64,000 nt of DNA, from the NCBI GenBank assembly GCA_965198795.1, contig OZ240674.1, positions 2,666,001-2,730,000 of the forward strand, written 5' to 3'. Source of the DNA: G965198795 sp965198795. Lineage in GTDB: Bacteria; Pseudomonadota; Alphaproteobacteria; Rhodospirillales; Casp-alpha2. Made by a program: the position numbers and the translations under genes. The notes below the pieces were generated by a model. The model saw only the letters and a program-made list of their open reading frames with translations, was not told the DNA's origin and did no database searches. This document shows positions 8,426-17,644 of this stretch, one piece after another; position 1 is the stretch's first letter, and the number at the start of each line of letters is the position of its first letter.

Positions 8426-8881
8426 TCATCCCCGTTTCGTACGGAAGAATCTCTGGAGCAACGCGGCGGCTTCCGTTTCCCGCACGCCGCCGATGACTTC
8501 CGGTTTGAAGTGGCAGGTGGTCTGCCCAAAGAAGCGGGCGCCATGGTCAACCCCGCCGCCTTTCGGGTCGTAGGCGCCGAAGACGAGTTTTTTGATACGG
8601 GCGAACGAAATCGCGGCGGCGCACATGGCGCAGGGCTCAAGCGTCACGTAAAGCGCGCAATGGACCAGACGAGGGCGGTTCAATCGCTCGCCAGCCTTCC
8701 GGATCGCCAGGATTTCGGCGTGGGCGGAGGGGTCGTTGAGTTCTTCCGTCCGGTTCCCCGCCGAGGCGAGAACCGCGCCGTCGCCGGAGATGACGACGGC
8801 CCCGACGGGGACTTCGCCTCTCTCGCCCGCGGCCCTGGCTTCCGCCAGGGCGGTTTTCATATGTCCATCTTCGGATACCAT
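8426..8881 (-). CDS. tadA: tRNA adenosine(34) deaminase
   Basis: About 151 residues. It deaminates A34 to inosine in tRNA-Arg(ACG). Zinc and proton-shuttle residues are in HAE (PSAHAEILAI) and PCAMC (TLEPCAMCAAAI). The N-terminal GEVPVGAV is typical of TadA. The start is uncertain: ATG 8881 or ATG 8860 fit the family better than TTG 8917, which would overlap the divergent rluB start. Confidence 0.93.
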   Translation of the reverse strand: MVSEDGHMKTALAEARAAGERGEVPVGAVVISGDGAVLASAGNRTEELNDPSAHAEILAIRKAGERLNRPRLVHCALYVTLEPCAMCAAAISFARIKKLVFGAYDPKGGGVDHGARFFGQTTCHFKPEVIGGVRETEAAALLQRFFRTKRG

Positions 8882-8910
8882 TTGGCGAAGAAAGCGTCTA
8901 GCTTCCGGCA

Positions 8911-9648
8911 ATGTCAAATACGGAAACTCGGAAAGCGGAACGCGTCGCCAAGGTGATCGCCCGCTCAGGACTCTGTTCCCGGAGAGACGCGGAGCGCTGG
9001 ATTGCCGGCGGCCGGGTCAAGCTGAACGGCCAGTTGCTGACGACGCCGGCTCGGACCGTGAGCGGCGCGGATATCATTCTGGTTGACGGCAAGCCATTGC
9101 CTGAAAAGGAAAAAACCCGGCTCTGGCGCTATCATAAACCCACCGGACTGGTCACCACCCACAAAGATCCGGAAGGCCGGACGACGGTGTTCGACAAAAT
9201 CCCGGGAGATCTGGGCCGCGTGCTCTCGGTTGGCCGATTGGATTTGAATTCGGAAGGTCTTCTGCTTCTCACCAACGACGGAGGACTCGCCCGGCGTCTG
9301 GAATTGCCGAGCACGGGCTGGACACGGCGCTACCGGGCGCGGGTGAACGGTAAAGTGGATGAGAAAAAGCTGAAAGGCCTTGCCAATGGCGTGACAGTTT
9401 CCGGCGTCAGGTACGGCGCCATCCAGGCGCGTCTCGACAGCACCCAGGGGGCGAACAGCTGGCTTACGGTGTCTCTGACCGAGGGTAAGAACCGGGAAAT
9501 CCGCAAAATCATGGAGCATCTGGGTCTCACCGTGAGCCGCCTGATCCGCGTCTCTTACGGCCCCTTCCAATTGGGCGCTCTCGCCAAAGGCCGGGTGGCG
9601 CCCGTGCCTTCCAAAGCGTTGAAGGACCAGTTGGGCGGCGAGAGTTGA
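8911..9648 (+). CDS. rluB: 23S rRNA pseudouridine synthase, RluB/E/F type
   Basis: 245 residues. An N-terminal S4 RNA-binding domain (VIARSGLCSRRDAERWIAGGRVKLNG) is followed by the RsuA/RluB catalytic domain with GRLDLNSEGLLLLTNDG, whose Asp is the nucleophile, and EGKNREIRKIMEHLG. The family isomerises uridine in large-subunit rRNA (U2605 for RluB). The choice of RluB over RluE/F is by length and S4 domain only. It is divergent from tadA and upstream of rsmD, another rRNA modifier. Confidence 0.88.
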   Translation: MSNTETRKAERVAKVIARSGLCSRRDAERWIAGGRVKLNGQLLTTPARTVSGADIILVDGKPLPEKEKTRLWRYHKPTGLVTTHKDPEGRTTVFDKIPGDLGRVLSVGRLDLNSEGLLLLTNDGGLARRLELPSTGWTRRYRARVNGKVDEKKLKGLANGVTVSGVRYGAIQARLDSTQGANSWLTVSLTEGKNREIRKIMEHLGLTVSRLIRVSYGPFQLGALAKGRVAPVPSKALKDQLGGES

Positions 9649-9676
9649 TGACGCAAGCCAGGCGATACATCGACCC

Positions 9677-9780
9677 CCCGCCCCTTTGGGGAGAGGACAG
9701 CCAGGCGGGGCAAGGCCGGGCGCGGGCGCTTCGGCCGCGCTTTCCCCGCACCCCGGCCCTCTCCGCGCTGGGGAGAGGGC
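9677..9780. repeat. Intergenic palindromic repeat (GGGGAGAGG type)
   Basis: Two related inverted units lie between rluB and rsmD. The clearer hairpin pairs GCCCTCTCC (9756-9764) with GGAGAGGGC (9772-9780), nine base pairs. The left part carries CCCCTTTGGGGAGAGG. Such elements are usually dispersed in a genome. No T-run makes it a convincing terminator. Confidence 0.65.
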
Positions 9781-9820
9781 GTATGGCGACGGACTTTCTC
9801 TCTTACACGCGGGAACCGTG

Positions 9821-10387
9821 ATGAGAATCGTCGGCGGGGATTTGCGCGGCAGGAAACTCCGCGCGCCGGAGGGGAAGGATATCCGGCCGACATCCGACAG
9901 AACGCGGGAAGCCATCTTCAATATCTTGGCCAACGGCAAACCCGCGCTGGTTATGCGCGGCGTTAAGGTCGTCGATATGTGTTGCGGGTCCGGCGCCCTG
10001 GGGTTGGAGGCGCTGTCCCGGGGCGCGGCCGGGGCGACCTTCATCGACCGGGGAAAAGTCTCCCTCGCGCTCGCCAGGCGGAACGTGCTGGCTTGCGGAA
10101 TGCTGGAGCGGGCCAACTTCCTGCCGCTGGACGTCAGCCGCTTGCCGCCTCCCGCCCGGATCGCCCATGCGCCGGCGGATTTGCTGTTCCTCGACCCGCC
10201 GTATCGCCATGACCTGGCGCCGATGGCCCTTCTCGGCGTCAAGGCGCGCGGCTGGGCCGCGCCCGGCTGTGTCCTGGTCATTGAGACGGGATCGGATGAG
10301 CGCTTCGACATTCCGCCCGGCTATCGGTTCATTGATGAGCGGGTTTATGGCGCGGCGAAAGTCCAGTTCTTGAAAAGATCACTATAA
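9821..10387 (+). CDS. rsmD: 16S rRNA (guanine(966)-N2)-methyltransferase
   Basis: 188 residues. It starts MRIVGGDLRGRKL, the family's own opening. The AdoMet motif I reads VVDMCCGSGALGLEA, with CC where DLFAGSG is usual. The catalytic motif is LLFLDPPY. It methylates G966 of 16S rRNA during 30S assembly. The 3' end overlaps the convergent gene at 10345 by 43 bases. Confidence 0.93.
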   Translation: MRIVGGDLRGRKLRAPEGKDIRPTSDRTREAIFNILANGKPALVMRGVKVVDMCCGSGALGLEALSRGAAGATFIDRGKVSLALARRNVLACGMLERANFLPLDVSRLPPPARIAHAPADLLFLDPPYRHDLAPMALLGVKARGWAAPGCVLVIETGSDERFDIPPGYRFIDERVYGAAKVQFLKRSL

Positions 10388-11142
10388 GCCGCGACATCCA
10401 GCACCATATCCCGGGTGGGCGCGATTTCGGGCTGGGGCGCTATGTTCCATTCCCACCCGAGGCTCATGTTCGAGCCGGTTTCCGGGAGCCTGATTCCCAT
10501 CAGCGGATCATCCTCGTGAATAACCTCGGCGGCTTCCAGCCAACGGCGTTTTGTTTCGGTCAATAGCGTCACTTGGGCGGGCAAGGCGCCAAGCGCTTCC
10601 AAATGCCGTTCCATGATCCGGCGCCCGAACCGCTCCCTGTCGGCGCGCTTGAGGCGCTGACAGGGCACGAGAGGCAACTGAGCCAAAAGATTAAGCGAGA
10701 CGACCAGGTCCGCGTCCGCGTCCGGCAGAGGCGCTGGCGGCGGTGCGTCGGGCTCCCGGCCCGCCGCCAAGTCGTCCGCGAGACCGGTAATGTCCGCCTC
10801 CACCAAACGCACGTTGGAAAGTTCGATCACCTTTTCCCGCACTTGGGGCAGGTGACAAATATCGACAAGGACGACTTCGTCATAGTCCGCGGCGAGTTCC
10901 TTTATCGGAACGTCCAGCAACAGGCCCGAACCGTAAACCGTGACTTTTCGATTGGGAACATTGGGGCGGCAGTTGGCGGCGGACCAGAGCACGAAACGCC
11001 GGGTTTTGCAGAGGTGCTCCGCCCATGCCTTGGCGCACCGTTTGTGCCGCGCCTCGATGGCGATCAACTCTTTCACATAGCCCAGCTTCTTCACCGCCGG
11101 GTCGGCTGAAGCCAGCCGGTGCCTGAACCATTCGATCAGCAA
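10345..11142 (-). CDS. Conserved-looking protein of unknown function
   Basis: 265 residues, soluble, with no family I can name with confidence. The middle has the feel of a degenerate Rossmann/methyltransferase fold: KVTVYGSGLLLDVPI, then EVVLVDICHLP, then DLVVSLNLLAQLPL in the places of motifs I, II and IV. A clear GxGxG is missing. It ends inside rsmD, sharing 43 bp in antisense, and starts 28 bp after the mutL stop on the same strand, so it may be the last gene of a pgi-mutL transcript. Confidence 0.75.
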   Translation of the reverse strand: MLIEWFRHRLASADPAVKKLGYVKELIAIEARHKRCAKAWAEHLCKTRRFVLWSAANCRPNVPNRKVTVYGSGLLLDVPIKELAADYDEVVLVDICHLPQVREKVIELSNVRLVEADITGLADDLAAGREPDAPPPAPLPDADADLVVSLNLLAQLPLVPCQRLKRADRERFGRRIMERHLEALGALPAQVTLLTETKRRWLEAAEVIHEDDPLMGIRLPETGSNMSLGWEWNIAPQPEIAPTRDMVLDVAAYSDLFKNWTFAAP

Positions 11143-11170
11143 AGTGTTTTTCCCAAAAACAAAAGGGAGA

Positions 11171-13024
11171 TTACCGCCTGCCGAAAAGTTTTTCGATATC
11201 GCCGAGCTTTAATTCCACATAGGTCGGGCGGCCGTGGCTGCACTGTCCCGCATGGGGGGTTGCCTCCATTTCGCGCAACAGGGCGTTCATCTCGTCCGCG
11301 TTCAGCCGCCGGCCCGCGCGGATTGAGCCATGACAGGCCATCGTGGCGCAGACGTCTCCGATGCGTTCCGACAAGGCGATGGTTTCATCGAACTCGGCCA
11401 GATCGTCCGCCAGGTCCCGGATCAGGGATTGAACGTCGGTTTCCCCCAACAGGGCGGGCGTCTCGCGAACAACGACGGCGCCCGGCCCGAAACGCTCGAT
11501 CACCAGGCCCATCCCGGCCAGTTCAGCCTCCCGGGCCGCCAGACGGCCGCAGGCGTCCTCCTCCAACTCGACGACTTCTGGAATAAGAAGCATTTGCCCG
11601 GCGACGCCGCCGGTCTCGAGCGCCGCCTTGATCTTTTCCTGGGTCAGGCGTTCGTGAGCGGCGTGCTGATCGACAATGACGACGCCGTCCGCCGTTTGCG
11701 CAATGACATAGGTCTGGTGGAGCTGCGCGCGGGCGACGCCCAATGCGTGGTCTTCGGGTTCTGGCGCTTGACCGGCTGTCTCCGCCGGGGCGTCCCAGCC
11801 CCGGGCCCGCAGGTCCCCGTTTAGATTGGGCAGCGGGGCGTGGAAACTCCGGGCGCTCTCCCGCATACCGGAAGAACCATGATTGGAATGATAAGGGGGC
11901 GGTTGATGGGATGGCGCGCCCGGCGGCCGCCCCATCGGCAACCCGCCTGGCCGGAAAGCGCCCAGGGCCGCGTCCGCCACCGTGGTGGAGGCCCGGTGTC
12001 CGGCTTCCGCTAAGGCGTGTTTCAACGCGGAAATGATGAGGCCGCGCACCAGACCGGCCTCCCGGAACCGTACCTCGGTCTTCGCGGGATGCACATTCAC
12101 GTCCACGAACGCGGGCGCGCAGTCGATGAAAAGCGCGAGCAAGGGATAACGGTCACTCGCCAGAAATTCCCGGTACGCTCCCCTGACCGCGCCCAGCAAT
12201 ACCTTGTCCTTCACTGGCCGGCCGTTCACGAACAGGAACTGCATGGCGGAATTGCCCCGGTTATAGGTCGGCAGGCCCGCGTAACCGGACAATCGGACGC
12301 CCTCGCGCTCCGCCTCGACGCGTATGGCGTTGTCCGCAAAGTCGCGGCCCATGATGGCGGATAAACGCGCTAGGTCCGTATCGTCGGTTAGCGAGGCCTC
12401 CACGCCCGCCTTTACTAGATACCGGTCCCCATTGTGCAGTGAGAACCCCACATGGGGATGCGCCATGGCCAGGCGGTTCACGGTTTCCGTCACCATGCCT
12501 TGCTCGGCCCGGGATGTTTTCAAAAATTTCAAGCGCGCGGGCGTCGCCCGGAACAGGTCGTGGACCTCAATGCGCGTGCCAAGGGGATGGGCGGCTGGCT
12601 CCGGCGCGCCCTTCCCGCCGCCATCGACAACCAGTTTCCAGGCGCTGTCTTGGCCGGGGGGGCGGGATGTGATCGTCAGTTCCGCGACGGCGCCGATACT
12701 GGGCAAGGCCTCGCCGCGGAAACCCAAAGTGTGGATGTTGGTGAGGTCCCCGCCGTTCAGTTTCGAGGTAGCGTGGCGTTCGACGGCGAGGATCAGCTCA
12801 TCGCGGTTCATGCCTTTGCCGTTGTCGGTCACGCGAATTTCGGATTGCCCGCCTTCGCGGATCACGACGTCGATTTGGGTGGCGCCCGCGTCGAGCGCGT
12901 TCTCGACCAGTTCCTTGACGGCCGCCGCCGGGCGCTCAATCACCTCGCCCGCGGCGATGCGATTGACCAGCGTCTCGGGCAGCAGGCGCAGAGGCCCCGG
13001 CGCCGGTTTTTCATCAAGCGGCAT
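11171..13024 (-). CDS. mutL: DNA mismatch repair protein MutL
   Basis: 617 residues. N-terminal GHKL ATPase: ELVENALDAGA, DNGKGM and GFRGEAL. A proline-rich linker (about 345-430) leads to the dimerisation/endonuclease domain. The endonuclease motif DQHAAHERLTQE matches DQHA-x2-E-x4-E, and the metal-site elements ACHGSIRA and CSHGRP are present (CPHGRP is usual). It is therefore probably a nicking MutL, as expected where MutH is absent. Its ATG overlaps the pgi TGA (TGATG), so the two are translationally coupled. Confidence 0.96.
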   Translation of the reverse strand: MPLDEKPAPGPLRLLPETLVNRIAAGEVIERPAAAVKELVENALDAGATQIDVVIREGGQSEIRVTDNGKGMNRDELILAVERHATSKLNGGDLTNIHTLGFRGEALPSIGAVAELTITSRPPGQDSAWKLVVDGGGKGAPEPAAHPLGTRIEVHDLFRATPARLKFLKTSRAEQGMVTETVNRLAMAHPHVGFSLHNGDRYLVKAGVEASLTDDTDLARLSAIMGRDFADNAIRVEAEREGVRLSGYAGLPTYNRGNSAMQFLFVNGRPVKDKVLLGAVRGAYREFLASDRYPLLALFIDCAPAFVDVNVHPAKTEVRFREAGLVRGLIISALKHALAEAGHRASTTVADAALGAFRPGGLPMGRPPGAPSHQPPPYHSNHGSSGMRESARSFHAPLPNLNGDLRARGWDAPAETAGQAPEPEDHALGVARAQLHQTYVIAQTADGVVIVDQHAAHERLTQEKIKAALETGGVAGQMLLIPEVVELEEDACGRLAAREAELAGMGLVIERFGPGAVVVRETPALLGETDVQSLIRDLADDLAEFDETIALSERIGDVCATMACHGSIRAGRRLNADEMNALLREMEATPHAGQCSHGRPTYVELKLGDIEKLFGRR

Positions 13025-14706
13025 CAGTCGCCTTTCTTCCGGTATGCGGCGATTTGACCCAGCAGACCCTCGGTGGAAGGGTTGGGTTCATAATCCGGTT
13101 CCCGGCTCTGGTCGATAACGCGTTTCAGAAGTTTCGCCGCCATTTCCTTGCCCAGTTCCACACCCCATTGGTCAAACGGGTTGACGCCCCAAATGACGGC
13201 CTGGACGAACACCTTGTGCTCATAAATCGCGATTAGACGGCCCAGGTTTCTGGGCGTCAATTTATCGAACAGGAAGGTGGTGGAGGGTTTGTTGCCCAGG
13301 AAGGTCTTTTGCGGGGCGAGGCGGGCCGCCTCCGTGTCGCCGACCCCTTGCTCTTGCATGTGCGCGACCGCTTCCGCCCAGGTGCGGCCGCGCATCAGGG
13401 CTTCGGATTGGGCGAGGCAATTGGCCAGCAGCTTGGCGTGATGCTCGTCCTTCCGGCCGCTGTTCAAGTCCGCGTCGCTGGCGGCGGCCACCATGAAATC
13501 GGCGCTAACCGGATCCGTGCCTTGGTGCAGCAGTTGATAAAACGCATGTTGGCCGTTGGTGCCCGCCTGACCCATGATGATTTGCGACGTCGCCGTATCT
13601 ACGGGTCTGCCGCCCTGAGTGACGGACTTGCCGTTGCTTTCCATCTCCAATTGCTGGAGATAATCAGGGAACAGCCGCAGGCGATGATCATAGGGCAGCA
13701 CGGCGTGAACGCGCGCGCCCAAGAAATTACCGTTCCAAATCCCGGCCAATCCCAGAAGTACGGGAATGTTGAAGGTGAGCGGCGTGGTTCGGAAATGCTC
13801 GTCGATTTCATGGGCTCCGGCGAGCATTTCATCAAACCGCTCCGGCCCGATGGCGATCATCAGGGAGAGCCCGATGGCGGACCAAATGGAAAACCGGCCG
13901 CCCACCCAATCCCAGAACATGAACATGTTGTCTGGATTGACGCCGAACGCCTCGACCGCCTCCCGGTTACTCGAAAGCGCGCAGAAATGATCGGCGACAG
14001 CCGTCTCACCCAAGGCCGCCGCCAGCCATTCCTTGGCGGAAAGCGCGTTGGTGATAGTTTCCTGGGTGCCGAAGGTTTTGGACGCGACGACGAACAGCGT
14101 CTCGTCCGGCGCCAGGGGCCTTAACGTTTCCGCTAAATCCTCCGCGTCCACATTCGAGACATAATGAACGGCGGGCGCGCCGCCGGTATAGGGCCGGAGC
14201 GCGGCCGCCGCCATGCGGGGGCCCAAGTCCGATCCGCCGATGCCGATGCTGACCACATGGCGGAAAGGCTTTCCGGCGGCGCCTTTTTTGGCGCCGCTCC
14301 GCACGGCGGTGGAGAATTCCGCCAACTTGGCGAGCATCCGGGTGACGAACGGGCCGACGGGGCCTTCCGCAGTCCGGTACGCGCCGCCGCCCGGCGCGCG
14401 GAGCGCCATATGCAGCGCGGCGCGATGTTCGGTTTCGTTCACCTGCTCGCCGGCAAAGAGCTTGTCGCGCATTTGCTCCAGACGGCGTTCGCGGGCGAGC
14501 ATCTGCAACAGGTTCAGGGTTTCCGTGTTCCAGCGTTGTTTGGAAAAATCGACCAGGAAGCCGTCCAGCCGGGGCGCATAGCGGCGGAAGCGCTCCGGAT
14601 CGGCGCCCATGAGGTCGCGCAGATGCAGGTCGCGCATCTCCACAGCGTGGGCTTCGAGAGCCTGCCAGGCGCCCGTCATGGCGCGGACGTTGGAATGCAA
14701 AGTCAT
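13024..14706 (-). CDS. pgi: Glucose-6-phosphate isomerase
   Basis: 560 residues. It interconverts glucose-6-phosphate and fructose-6-phosphate. Both family signatures are visible: VVASKTFGTQET and the C-terminal WGVNPFDQWGVELGK. IGIGGSDLGPRM forms part of the phosphate site. The start is ATG 14706. The stop overlaps the mutL start by one base. Confidence 0.97.
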   Translation of the reverse strand: MTLHSNVRAMTGAWQALEAHAVEMRDLHLRDLMGADPERFRRYAPRLDGFLVDFSKQRWNTETLNLLQMLARERRLEQMRDKLFAGEQVNETEHRAALHMALRAPGGGAYRTAEGPVGPFVTRMLAKLAEFSTAVRSGAKKGAAGKPFRHVVSIGIGGSDLGPRMAAAALRPYTGGAPAVHYVSNVDAEDLAETLRPLAPDETLFVVASKTFGTQETITNALSAKEWLAAALGETAVADHFCALSSNREAVEAFGVNPDNMFMFWDWVGGRFSIWSAIGLSLMIAIGPERFDEMLAGAHEIDEHFRTTPLTFNIPVLLGLAGIWNGNFLGARVHAVLPYDHRLRLFPDYLQQLEMESNGKSVTQGGRPVDTATSQIIMGQAGTNGQHAFYQLLHQGTDPVSADFMVAAASDADLNSGRKDEHHAKLLANCLAQSEALMRGRTWAEAVAHMQEQGVGDTEAARLAPQKTFLGNKPSTTFLFDKLTPRNLGRLIAIYEHKVFVQAVIWGVNPFDQWGVELGKEMAAKLLKRVIDQSREPDYEPNPSTEGLLGQIAAYRKKGD

Positions 14707-14797
14707 GGTCGCCCCGACTCGGAAAGGCGGGCCGCCGCCCGGTCCGCTAACCTAGCAAACCCCTGTCGAATGCGCCACAGACGCCCGGCGCGGAGCA

Positions 14798-16126
14798 TCA
14801 GTTGGTGGTGCTGACGCCTTCCGGTTGACCGACGATGACAAAGGTAAGGTTATTGGGAGCCAACAGCTTAGCGGCCACGCGCTTGATATCGTCCTGCTCG
14901 ACGGCCTCAATGAAACCGTTGCGTTTTTCCAGGTAATCGACGCCCAGATCGTCCAACTGCATGGCGACCAGGGTCGAAGCGATTCGGTCCGTCGAGGTAA
15001 ACTGCAATGGATAAGACCCGGTCAAGAATGTCTTGGCGTCCTTAAGCTCGTCATCGGAGACGCCCTTTTCGGCGATGCGCTTCCACTCGGCCCGGACGAC
15101 GTCCAGGGTCTCCTTGACCCGCTCATTCGCCGTGCCCGCTCCCCCCATCCAGATGGCGGCGTGGTCCAGTGGATGGAGGTAGGAATAGACCGAATAGGCA
15201 AGGCCCCGTTTCTCGCGCACCTCCTCATAAAGCCTGGACGTGAAACCGCCGCCGCCCAGTATGTGGTTCAAAACGTAAGCCGCGAAGAAGTCGGGATCAT
15301 CCCGGCTGACGCCTTTATGGCCGAAAAGGATAGTGGATTGCGGAACGGCCTTGTCGATAACGGTGACGGACCCCGTCGCCTTGGGTTCCGCCTTTGCGAC
15401 CGCGAACGGTTTGGAGGTCTTGGGAAGGCCGGCGAAGGCGCTTTCCAGCAAACCCGACAGCTCACTCGGCGTGACGTCGCCGGCGACGCCGATGACCAGG
15501 TTATCCAGAGCTAGGCGGTCGGCGGCGAAAGTCTTCAAATCTTCAACAGTGATCGCCTTGAGCGTTTCGAGGCCGCCGCGGGTGCGGCGGGCGTAAACAT
15601 GATCGCCGAAGAAGCCTTTCATGATCGCCTCGCCGGCAATGGCGCCGGGGTTTTCTTTTTCCCGGCGCAGCCCGGCCATGATTTGCTGGCGCAGCCGCTC
15701 GACCGGTTCCGCGTCGAAGCGTGGCTGGGTGAGTGCGAGCCTCAGCAGTTCAAAGGCGCGGGTTTGATTTTCCTTCAACGTCTTCAGGCCGCCGCCGAAG
15801 GTGTCCCGCCCGGCGGAAAAACGGAGAGTAACGGCCAGGTCTTCCAGTTCCCGCTGAAACGCCTTGGAAGGAATGTCGCCTGCCCCTTCGTCCAAAAGGC
15901 CGGAAACCATATTGGCGAGACCATCCTTGCCTTCCGGGTCCAGCGCCGCGCCGCCCCGGAATTCAAACTTCATCGAAATGATGGGGTTCAGGTGATCTTC
16001 GATCAGCCAGGCCTCGATCCCGGACGGCGTGACGACGCGTTCGGGTTTCCCGGCGGCGTCGGCCGCGGCCGCCGGAACGAGGAGGAAAAAGAGCGAAAGA
16101 ACGGCGATTACGGTACGGCGGATCAT
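14798..16126 (-). CDS. M16 family peptidase-like protein, non-catalytic partner
   Basis: 442 residues with a signal peptide (RRTVIAVLSLFFLLVPAAAADA). It has the two-domain pitrilysin fold of M16 proteins. At the place of the zinc motif HxxEH it reads GLANMVSGLLDEGAG, so the metal ligands are gone. The C-terminal half keeps LGGGGFTSRLYEEVREKRGLAYS, the substrate-clamping region. It lies 12 bp after the active M16 gene, the usual arrangement of a heterodimer of one active and one inactive subunit in the periplasm. Confidence 0.92.
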   Translation of the reverse strand: MIRRTVIAVLSLFFLLVPAAAADAAGKPERVVTPSGIEAWLIEDHLNPIISMKFEFRGGAALDPEGKDGLANMVSGLLDEGAGDIPSKAFQRELEDLAVTLRFSAGRDTFGGGLKTLKENQTRAFELLRLALTQPRFDAEPVERLRQQIMAGLRREKENPGAIAGEAIMKGFFGDHVYARRTRGGLETLKAITVEDLKTFAADRLALDNLVIGVAGDVTPSELSGLLESAFAGLPKTSKPFAVAKAEPKATGSVTVIDKAVPQSTILFGHKGVSRDDPDFFAAYVLNHILGGGGFTSRLYEEVREKRGLAYSVYSYLHPLDHAAIWMGGAGTANERVKETLDVVRAEWKRIAEKGVSDDELKDAKTFLTGSYPLQFTSTDRIASTLVAMQLDDLGVDYLEKRNGFIEAVEQDDIKRVAAKLLAPNNLTFVIVGQPEGVSTTN

Positions 16127-16138
16127 GAGGACGTTTCC

Positions 16139-17515
16139 TTATCCCTCGGTCTTCGGCTGTCGAGGCGCCGTTGCGGCCTCTTTCGGTTTCGGCAGCAGTT
16201 CGGTCGTCACCGAAGCGCCGTCGTTGAACACTTTGACGGCGGCGGCCTTGACCCGGTCCGTGGTGACGGCGGCGATCCGTTCCGGCCAGCTTTCGACGTC
16301 TTCGATGGTCTGGCCCGACGCCAGCGCCGCGCCCAGAAGGCGGGCGCCTGCGGAGGCCGAGTCGCGCGCATAGACCGCTTCGTAACGGAGACGGCGGATG
16401 GAGCGCTCAAGTTCGTCTTCCGTCACGCCGTCAGCGATGACCTTGGCGATTTCGCCGTCAATGGCGGCTTCTATCCGATCCATAGGGACCCCGGGACGGG
16501 GTGAGGCGTAAAAACCGAACTGGCCCGGACCCAGGTTGTCGCCGCTGTAATAGCCGCCGGCGCTGACGGCGAGTTTTTGATCAATCACCAGCGAGCGGTA
16601 AAGGCGGCTGGACGCGCCGCCGCCAATAATATCGGCCAGCACCTGTAGCGGATAAACGTCGTCATGACCATCCTGGCCAGTGCTGGGGGCTAGATAGCGC
16701 CGTCCCCAACTCGGCTGGCGGACACGGGCGTCTTTCAAGACGACGCGGCGTTCCGCGCCCGGCGCGGGTTCGATGGTTCGGTCCCGCTCAATGGTCTCGC
16801 CCGCCGGGATGACGCCGTAATACTTCTCGGCCAGCGGCTTGAATTCCTCGGCTGTGACGTCACCGGCGACCACCAGGATCGCGTTGTTCGGCCGGTACCA
16901 GCGTTCATAAAATTCCACCAGGTCGGTCTGGGAAATCGCGTCGATTTCGTGCTTCCACCCGATAATGGGGATGCGATAGGGGTGATTGCGGAAGAGGGCC
17001 GCCTGGGCGTGTTCGCTCAGGATGGCGCCCGGGTCGTTATCTATACGGGACCGGCGTTCTTCGTGAACCACCTGGCGTTCCGGTTCAATGACGTCAGGCG
17101 TGAGGACCAAATTGGTCATCCGGTCCGCTTCCCGGCGCATCATCTCGGGCAGGTGTTCCTTTGCGATTGTTTGGAAGTAGCCCGTATAGTCATAAGACGT
17201 AAAGGCGTTTTCCCGCCCGCCGCGGCGCGAGATTTCTCTGGAAAACTCGCCGGCCTTCTGGGTGCGCGTACCCTTGAACATGAGATGTTCAAGGAAATGA
17301 GCGATCCCCGACAGGCCTCTCGGTTCGTCCGCGGAACCCACCTTGTACCAGACCATCTGGGTCACCACTGGGGCGCGGTGGTTGGATATCACGACAACCC
17401 GCATTCCGTTATCAAGCGTGAAGGTTTCCGGATTAAAGACGCCGGCTTTGGCGGGCGGCGCAAAAATCATCAACACGAGGCCGACGATGGCGAGGGGGCT
17501 GAATGGTCGAGGCAT
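16139..17515 (-). CDS. M16 family zinc metallopeptidase, catalytic subunit
   Basis: 458 residues from ATG 17515, preceded by GGAG. A longer TTG start at 17545 is possible. The signal peptide ends near PPAKAG. The inverted zinc motif HFLEH is intact (IAHFLEHLMFKGT), with the downstream ligand Glu in VVHEERRSRIDND. The C-terminal clamp reads GGGASSRLYRSLV. Probably a periplasmic oligopeptide-degrading protease acting with the downstream inactive partner. Confidence 0.93.
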   Translation of the reverse strand: MPRPFSPLAIVGLVLMIFAPPAKAGVFNPETFTLDNGMRVVVISNHRAPVVTQMVWYKVGSADEPRGLSGIAHFLEHLMFKGTRTQKAGEFSREISRRGGRENAFTSYDYTGYFQTIAKEHLPEMMRREADRMTNLVLTPDVIEPERQVVHEERRSRIDNDPGAILSEHAQAALFRNHPYRIPIIGWKHEIDAISQTDLVEFYERWYRPNNAILVVAGDVTAEEFKPLAEKYYGVIPAGETIERDRTIEPAPGAERRVVLKDARVRQPSWGRRYLAPSTGQDGHDDVYPLQVLADIIGGGASSRLYRSLVIDQKLAVSAGGYYSGDNLGPGQFGFYASPRPGVPMDRIEAAIDGEIAKVIADGVTEDELERSIRRLRYEAVYARDSASAGARLLGAALASGQTIEDVESWPERIAAVTTDRVKAAAVKVFNDGASVTTELLPKPKEAATAPRQPKTEG

Positions 17516-17644
17516 GACGGAACTCCGCTCGGTCGCGCGAGGCAAGGCTGTTGAATGGGATATAGGCGTGTGAAAGGAACACGCAACCGAGAGGCGCGGC
17601 TGGCGGATTACGTTCAGCGAGAGGCTTGGATGAAGAAGACGCGC

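Noticed and set aside
8965..10311. 448-residue minus frame across rluB and rsmD
   Set aside because: Antisense shadow of two well-identified genes, Arg/Pro/Ala-rich with no domain.
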